From assembly GCA_937892655.1 (NCBI GenBank), contig CALBJC010000172.1:1-8168 (forward strand): a stretch of DNA of 8,168 nt. The letters are read 5' to 3'. The DNA is from an uncultured Clostridia bacterium. GTDB taxonomy: Bacteria > Bacillota > Clostridia > Oscillospirales > Ruminococcaceae. The notes beneath the pieces were generated by a model, which had not been told where the DNA came from, did no database searches, and worked only from the letters and a program-made list of their open reading frames with translations. Below, piece after piece: positions 5,488 through 8,168 of the stretch. Each line of letters begins with the position of its first letter. The first letter of the stretch is position 1. Made by a program: the position numbers and the translations under genes.

Positions 5488-6048
5488 TTAGCTTTTTTCT
5501 GTATATTTTTCAGCTGTTGTCAAAATGTCGTCAAAAACGCTCAGTACTGTTAAAAGCCTTATTGACTCTCTGTCAATACCGTCTATTTTATCAAGCTCCA
5601 TATTGTATGTATACTCTCCTACGTCTGATGAAATGCCAACGTATACTGTACCCGCCGGCTTACCCTCACAAAGCCCGGGACCCGCAGAGCCTGTTATACC
5701 GATACCGATCATAGCGCCTGATAAAGCTCTCGCTCTTTTTGCCATTTCAACAGCCGTCTGAGCGCTCACAGCGCCGTGAGTCTCGATAATACTTTTATTA
5801 ACACCGAGAATTTTTTCTTTGATGTTATTTGAATAGGTGCATAACCCTAGCTCGAATATCGCTGACGCACCGCTTATGGAGGTTATCATCTGTGATAAAA
5901 GCCCTCCCGTACAGCTTTCAGCGCAAGATAGCGTAATAGCACTATTGTACAAATATTTTATAACATTATTGGCGGTTCTGTCAAGATAATTGCGTATTAA
6001 ATCGTGATTATTCGCAAAATGTGGCGCTTTATATTCTTCTTTTAGCAT
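5488..6048 (-). CDS. pncC: Stand-alone CinA C-terminal domain protein, nicotinamide-nucleotide amidase
   Basis: The protein has 186 residues, matching the CinA C-terminal domain alone; the N-terminal MoCF-like domain of full CinA is absent. Enzymes of this family (PncC) deamidate NMN to nicotinic acid mononucleotide plus ammonia, recycling the NMN released by NAD-dependent DNA ligase. Signatures seen are LSCAESCTGGLLSQMIT with the nucleophilic Ser at 45, SISGASAIFELGLCTYSNNIK (57-77) with the conserved Tyr and Lys, HGAVSAQTAVEMAKRA (91-106), GITGSAGPG (117-125), KPAGTVYVGI (130-139) and DRESIRLLTV near the end. About 20 extra residues precede the domain. The start ATG (6046-6048) has GGTGA 4 bases upstream. 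It lies between two sortase paralogues; no functional link to them is known to me, so the position may just reflect an operon or a duplication around it. Confidence 0.92.
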   Translation of the reverse strand: MLKEEYKAPHFANNHDLIRNYLDRTANNVIKYLYNSAITLSCAESCTGGLLSQMITSISGASAIFELGLCTYSNNIKEKILGVNKSIIETHGAVSAQTAVEMAKRARALSGAMIGIGITGSAGPGLCEGKPAGTVYVGISSDVGEYTYNMELDKIDGIDRESIRLLTVLSVFDDILTTAEKYTEKS

Positions 6049-6143
6049 ATATTCACCATACTTTTTTCCAATTTCTGTAAATAATATGAACTGTAAATTT
6101 CAAAGTTGTGCCTCAAAACTATCATATATACTATATAAAGTGG
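6049..6143. other. AT-rich gap between sortase 2 and pncC with no clear signal
   Basis: These 95 bases are AT-rich, with an alternating TATATA stretch (6124-6137). I see no GC-containing hairpin with a U tract and no convincing -35/-10 pair, apart from the pncC ribosome binding site (6053-6057). Transcription probably passes through from sortase 2. Confidence 0.5.
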
Positions 6144-7229
6144 TTAATGGTTAGGCTCATCGAGCATACCGCCATACGTTTCATACAAAGCGTATGGAAG
6201 CCACGGGTCAGGGTTGAGCGTATAGCTGTCGATATACTGCTCAGCGGTCTCACCGGGTCTTAGCTTTCTTGCTACAACAACGCATCTTGAGTCTTCAAAA
6301 ACTGCAGAGCAGGTTGAGAGAGTAAGTAAATCTTCACCAAATTCAACCTCGATGTCGCTTAAAAACAGCGAACGCTTCATAACGTTATCGTAGAAATAAT
6401 CAAAATCCTCCTGAGTAGTTATCTCACGTGTCTTGAAATATTCAAAAAGGTGACCGTCATCCTGATAATCGTAAATGCCCGTTACAAATACGGCAAATAT
6501 CACATAGTCTGATTCCTGCCAGAGAGTGTCAAACTGAACGAGGTTTGCCGCCTTTAAAACCTCAAGTCCGCCCTCAGGGTAGTAAACGGATGAATATGTG
6601 TTAAAGCCTGACTTGTAGTCATTGACATGCCGAAACATTCTGCCGCTTGCCAGGTTGTGACCGTAAAGGGTTATGTTATCAGAAACGTAGGTGTCTGTGA
6701 GTATTGCCTTGTAGTCTGCAAAAACCCATCCGCCCTGACTTGGCTCTTTTGTGAAATTGTGTTCAGCGTAAAAAACATTGTCAGGCCCCTGAACAACAGG
6801 GTATTCAACATAGCATACGCCATCGGGATTCAAAAGCCCCGGGATTTTTATCATACCAACAGTATCAGGGTTTATCTCCAAAAGCTGTTCGTATTTGCCA
6901 AGTATTTCTCTTGGCACATATGTGTCATCATCGGGGTTCACAGAAGGCTGATTGTTCTGCGAGGTATCTCGAGAATCATCAGGGTTACCCGCCATGATGT
7001 CAAGTATTGAGTTTTCCAAAGCGTTATCCTCCTGAGAGCCAAAGCCGTATTCAAAGAGTAAAACGCCCGCATAGCAAAACGCAACGCATGAGCCTATGAA
7101 AACAAATTTTCTCAGAACATCCTGAAAGCTGTCACCCTTCCAGGGAAGTAAAAACTTGAAAATTCTGACAAAGAAGTTTGTTTCATCACGCTTTTTGCCG
7201 CTTCTGCCTATTTCATTTAGCATTGACAT
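6144..7229 (-). CDS. Class B sortase (paralogue 2)
   Basis: This 361-residue sortase aligns without a gap to paralogue 1 over about 350 residues; by my count about 52% are identical overall and about 63% across residues 111-350. It has the same LPWKGDS motif (28-34), a membrane helix (about 41-60), a divergent acidic/Asn linker (about 82-104) where paralogue 1 has Thr, and the triad H191 in LYGHN, C307 in TLSTC, and R315 in DSRCVVVARKL. The tail QYIDSYTLNPDPWLPYALYE is kept nearly unchanged. LYGHN is the usual form of the class B His motif. The ATG at 7227-7229 has AGGT about 9 bases upstream; the Met two codons later is a less likely start. It follows the thiI stop by 41 bases with no terminator. 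Different linker and surface residues suggest a different substrate or location from paralogue 1, but the substrate is unknown. Confidence 0.95.
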   Translation of the reverse strand: MSMLNEIGRSGKKRDETNFFVRIFKFLLPWKGDSFQDVLRKFVFIGSCVAFCYAGVLLFEYGFGSQEDNALENSILDIMAGNPDDSRDTSQNNQPSVNPDDDTYVPREILGKYEQLLEINPDTVGMIKIPGLLNPDGVCYVEYPVVQGPDNVFYAEHNFTKEPSQGGWVFADYKAILTDTYVSDNITLYGHNLASGRMFRHVNDYKSGFNTYSSVYYPEGGLEVLKAANLVQFDTLWQESDYVIFAVFVTGIYDYQDDGHLFEYFKTREITTQEDFDYFYDNVMKRSLFLSDIEVEFGEDLLTLSTCSAVFEDSRCVVVARKLRPGETAEQYIDSYTLNPDPWLPYALYETYGGMLDEPNH

Positions 7230-7270
7230 ATTTTATCTACCTGCTTTTTAATAAGCTTTCCTTTGTTCTT

Positions 7271-8168
7271 TTATCTGTGGATTACATAGGTCTTTGTGTT
7301 TTTAAAGCTTTCTTCCAGAAGCTGTGTAAAATCAAACCTGCTCTGAGCTTTTTCTACATCTGAAAGAATCGGCTTTGTCTTAGGGTGCTTTGGAGTGAAA
7401 ACTGTGCAGCAGTCTTCATAAGGCTCGATTGATGTTTCAAATGTACCGATTTTTCTCGAAATGAGGATGATCTCGTTTTTGTCCATACCGATACAAGGTC
7501 TGAAAACAGGGCAGTGGCATACAGCGTCGGTACAAACCATAGCTGCCATAGTCTGGCTTGCAACCTGACCGATGCTCTCGCCTGTAACGAGGGCTGAGAT
7601 GCCTTCCTTTTGAGCTATCATCTGAGCTATCTCCATCATAAGTCTGCGCATAATGATGGTAAAATATTCCTCAGGACAGTTGTTTTTGATTTCTTCCTGA
7701 ATTTTTGTGAAAGGTACGCAGTGAAAATTGATTCTGCCGCAGTAGTCAGACATGATCTGGGCGAGCTTTTCAACCTTCATTCTCGCGCGTTCTGATGTGT
7801 AAGGCGGTGACTCAAAGTGAACGCATGAAACCTCAACGCCACGCTTTGCCATCATGTAGCCTGCAACAGGTGAGTCGATACCGCCCGAGAGCATCAAAAG
7901 CGCTTTGCCTGAGCTGCCAACAGGCATACCGCCCGCACCGTCGATCTGGTCGGCGTGGATAAATGCGTTTTTATCTCTGATTTCAACCGTTACTGTCACC
8001 TCAGGGTTGTGAACATCAACCTTTAAGTGATGATATTTTGATAATATCTCGCCGCCGAGCTCACGCATGATCTCAGGTGATGACATTGGAAATTTCTTGT
8101 CAGCACGCTTTGCCAAAACCTTAAAGGTCTTTGCTCCCTCGAGTGCTTGACCGATATACTCAACACCT
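7271..8168 (-). CDS. thiI: tRNA 4-thiouridine synthase ThiI (N-terminal part missing from window)
   Basis: The frame is open to the right edge of the window, so 298 C-terminal residues are visible and the start lies outside. An in-frame TTG at 8114-8116 is not the start, because homologous ThiI sequence (GAKTFKV, THUMP region) continues upstream of it. ThiI uses ATP and sulfur relayed from a cysteine desulfurase to thiolate U8 of tRNA and, in many bacteria, supplies sulfur for the thiamine thiazole. Visible parts are the end of the THUMP domain (AKRADKKFP through VTVEIRDKNAFIHAD), the PP-loop SGGIDSP (coded from 7888 down), ALVTGESIGQVASQT, FRPCIGMDKNEI, and EDCCTVFTPKHPKTKP with the Cys pair at the position of the reactive cysteine of the family. 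It ends soon after, with no rhodanese domain, as is usual in Firmicutes. Sortase 2 follows closely. Confidence 0.95.
   Translation of the reverse strand, partial: GVEYIGQALEGAKTFKVLAKRADKKFPMSSPEIMRELGGEILSKYHHLKVDVHNPEVTVTVEIRDKNAFIHADQIDGAGGMPVGSSGKALLMLSGGIDSPVAGYMMAKRGVEVSCVHFESPPYTSERARMKVEKLAQIMSDYCGRINFHCVPFTKIQEEIKNNCPEEYFTIIMRRLMMEIAQMIAQKEGISALVTGESIGQVASQTMAAMVCTDAVCHCPVFRPCIGMDKNEIILISRKIGTFETSIEPYEDCCTVFTPKHPKTKPILSDVEKAQSRFDFTQLLEESFKNTKTYVIHR

Noticed and set aside
5320..5553. Plus-strand open frame of 77 codons rich in Phe across the sortase 1 N-terminus
   Set aside because: It is the antisense of the sortase membrane helix and of the pncC-sortase junction; the hydrophobicity follows from the complementary codons.
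6120..6140. TATATA palindromic stretch after sortase 2 as a terminator
   Set aside because: It has no G-C pairs to form a stable stem and no clear following U tract.
6627..7010. Plus-strand open frame of 127 codons inside sortase 2
   Set aside because: It lies wholly antisense to a well-conserved sortase gene, with no ribosome binding site and no recognisable family features.

Overview
The window looks like part of a low-to-moderate GC Gram-positive chromosome, most likely a gut Clostridia member of the Oscillospiraceae (Ruminococcus-like). The evidence is two class B sortases, a SpoIID/LytB-domain protein on a threonine-rich stalk, a ThiI without a rhodanese domain, a stand-alone CinA C-terminal (PncC) protein, a typical clostridial helical/zinc-ribbon protein, and compact gene packing with short U-tract terminators. 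The genus is inferred from style and was not tested by search.

Layout. Positions 1-1214 (+) hold the 3' part of a beta-strand-rich surface protein. It ends in a Gly/Asp/Thr/Pro linker, an NPxTG-like pentapeptide (NPDMG), a hydrophobic segment and a Lys tail. A strong convergent terminator (about 1227-1258) separates it from everything else, which is all on the minus strand. Read in transcription order from the right edge: thiI (partial, runs off the right edge), class B sortase 2, pncC/cinA-C, class B sortase 1, a SpoIID/LytB-domain protein, a double zinc-ribbon protein, maf, and an unrecognised 110-aa protein whose start overlaps the maf stop by one base. No stretch longer than about 100 bases lacks a gene.

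Transcription. I see no terminator from thiI through sortase 2, pncC and sortase 1, so these may form one transcript. A plausible promoter (TTGCAA / TATAGT, 16-bp spacing) precedes the SpoIID-like gene, which ends in a hairpin stable only on the minus-strand RNA. The zinc-ribbon gene has a near-consensus promoter (TTGACT / TATAAT, 17-bp spacing). It is followed by another hairpin terminator directly abutting the maf ribosome binding site, so maf and the 110-aa gene seem to depend on read-through or on a promoter inside the zinc-ribbon gene.

Function. The common thread is the cell envelope: two collinear sortase paralogues (about 52% identical by my own ungapped count) flank pncC, next to a membrane-anchored peptidoglycan-acting SpoIID-like protein, and about 3 kb from a surface protein with a variant sortase-B-like sorting signal. 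Whether that protein is a substrate of either sortase is inference. thiI, pncC and maf are housekeeping genes for tRNA thiolation/thiazole synthesis, NAD recycling and nucleotide sanitation. I did not find a clearly new defence or mobile system. The most unusual points are the twin sortases with a strongly conserved tail beyond the active site, the T-to-M sorting motif, and the maf terminator arrangement.
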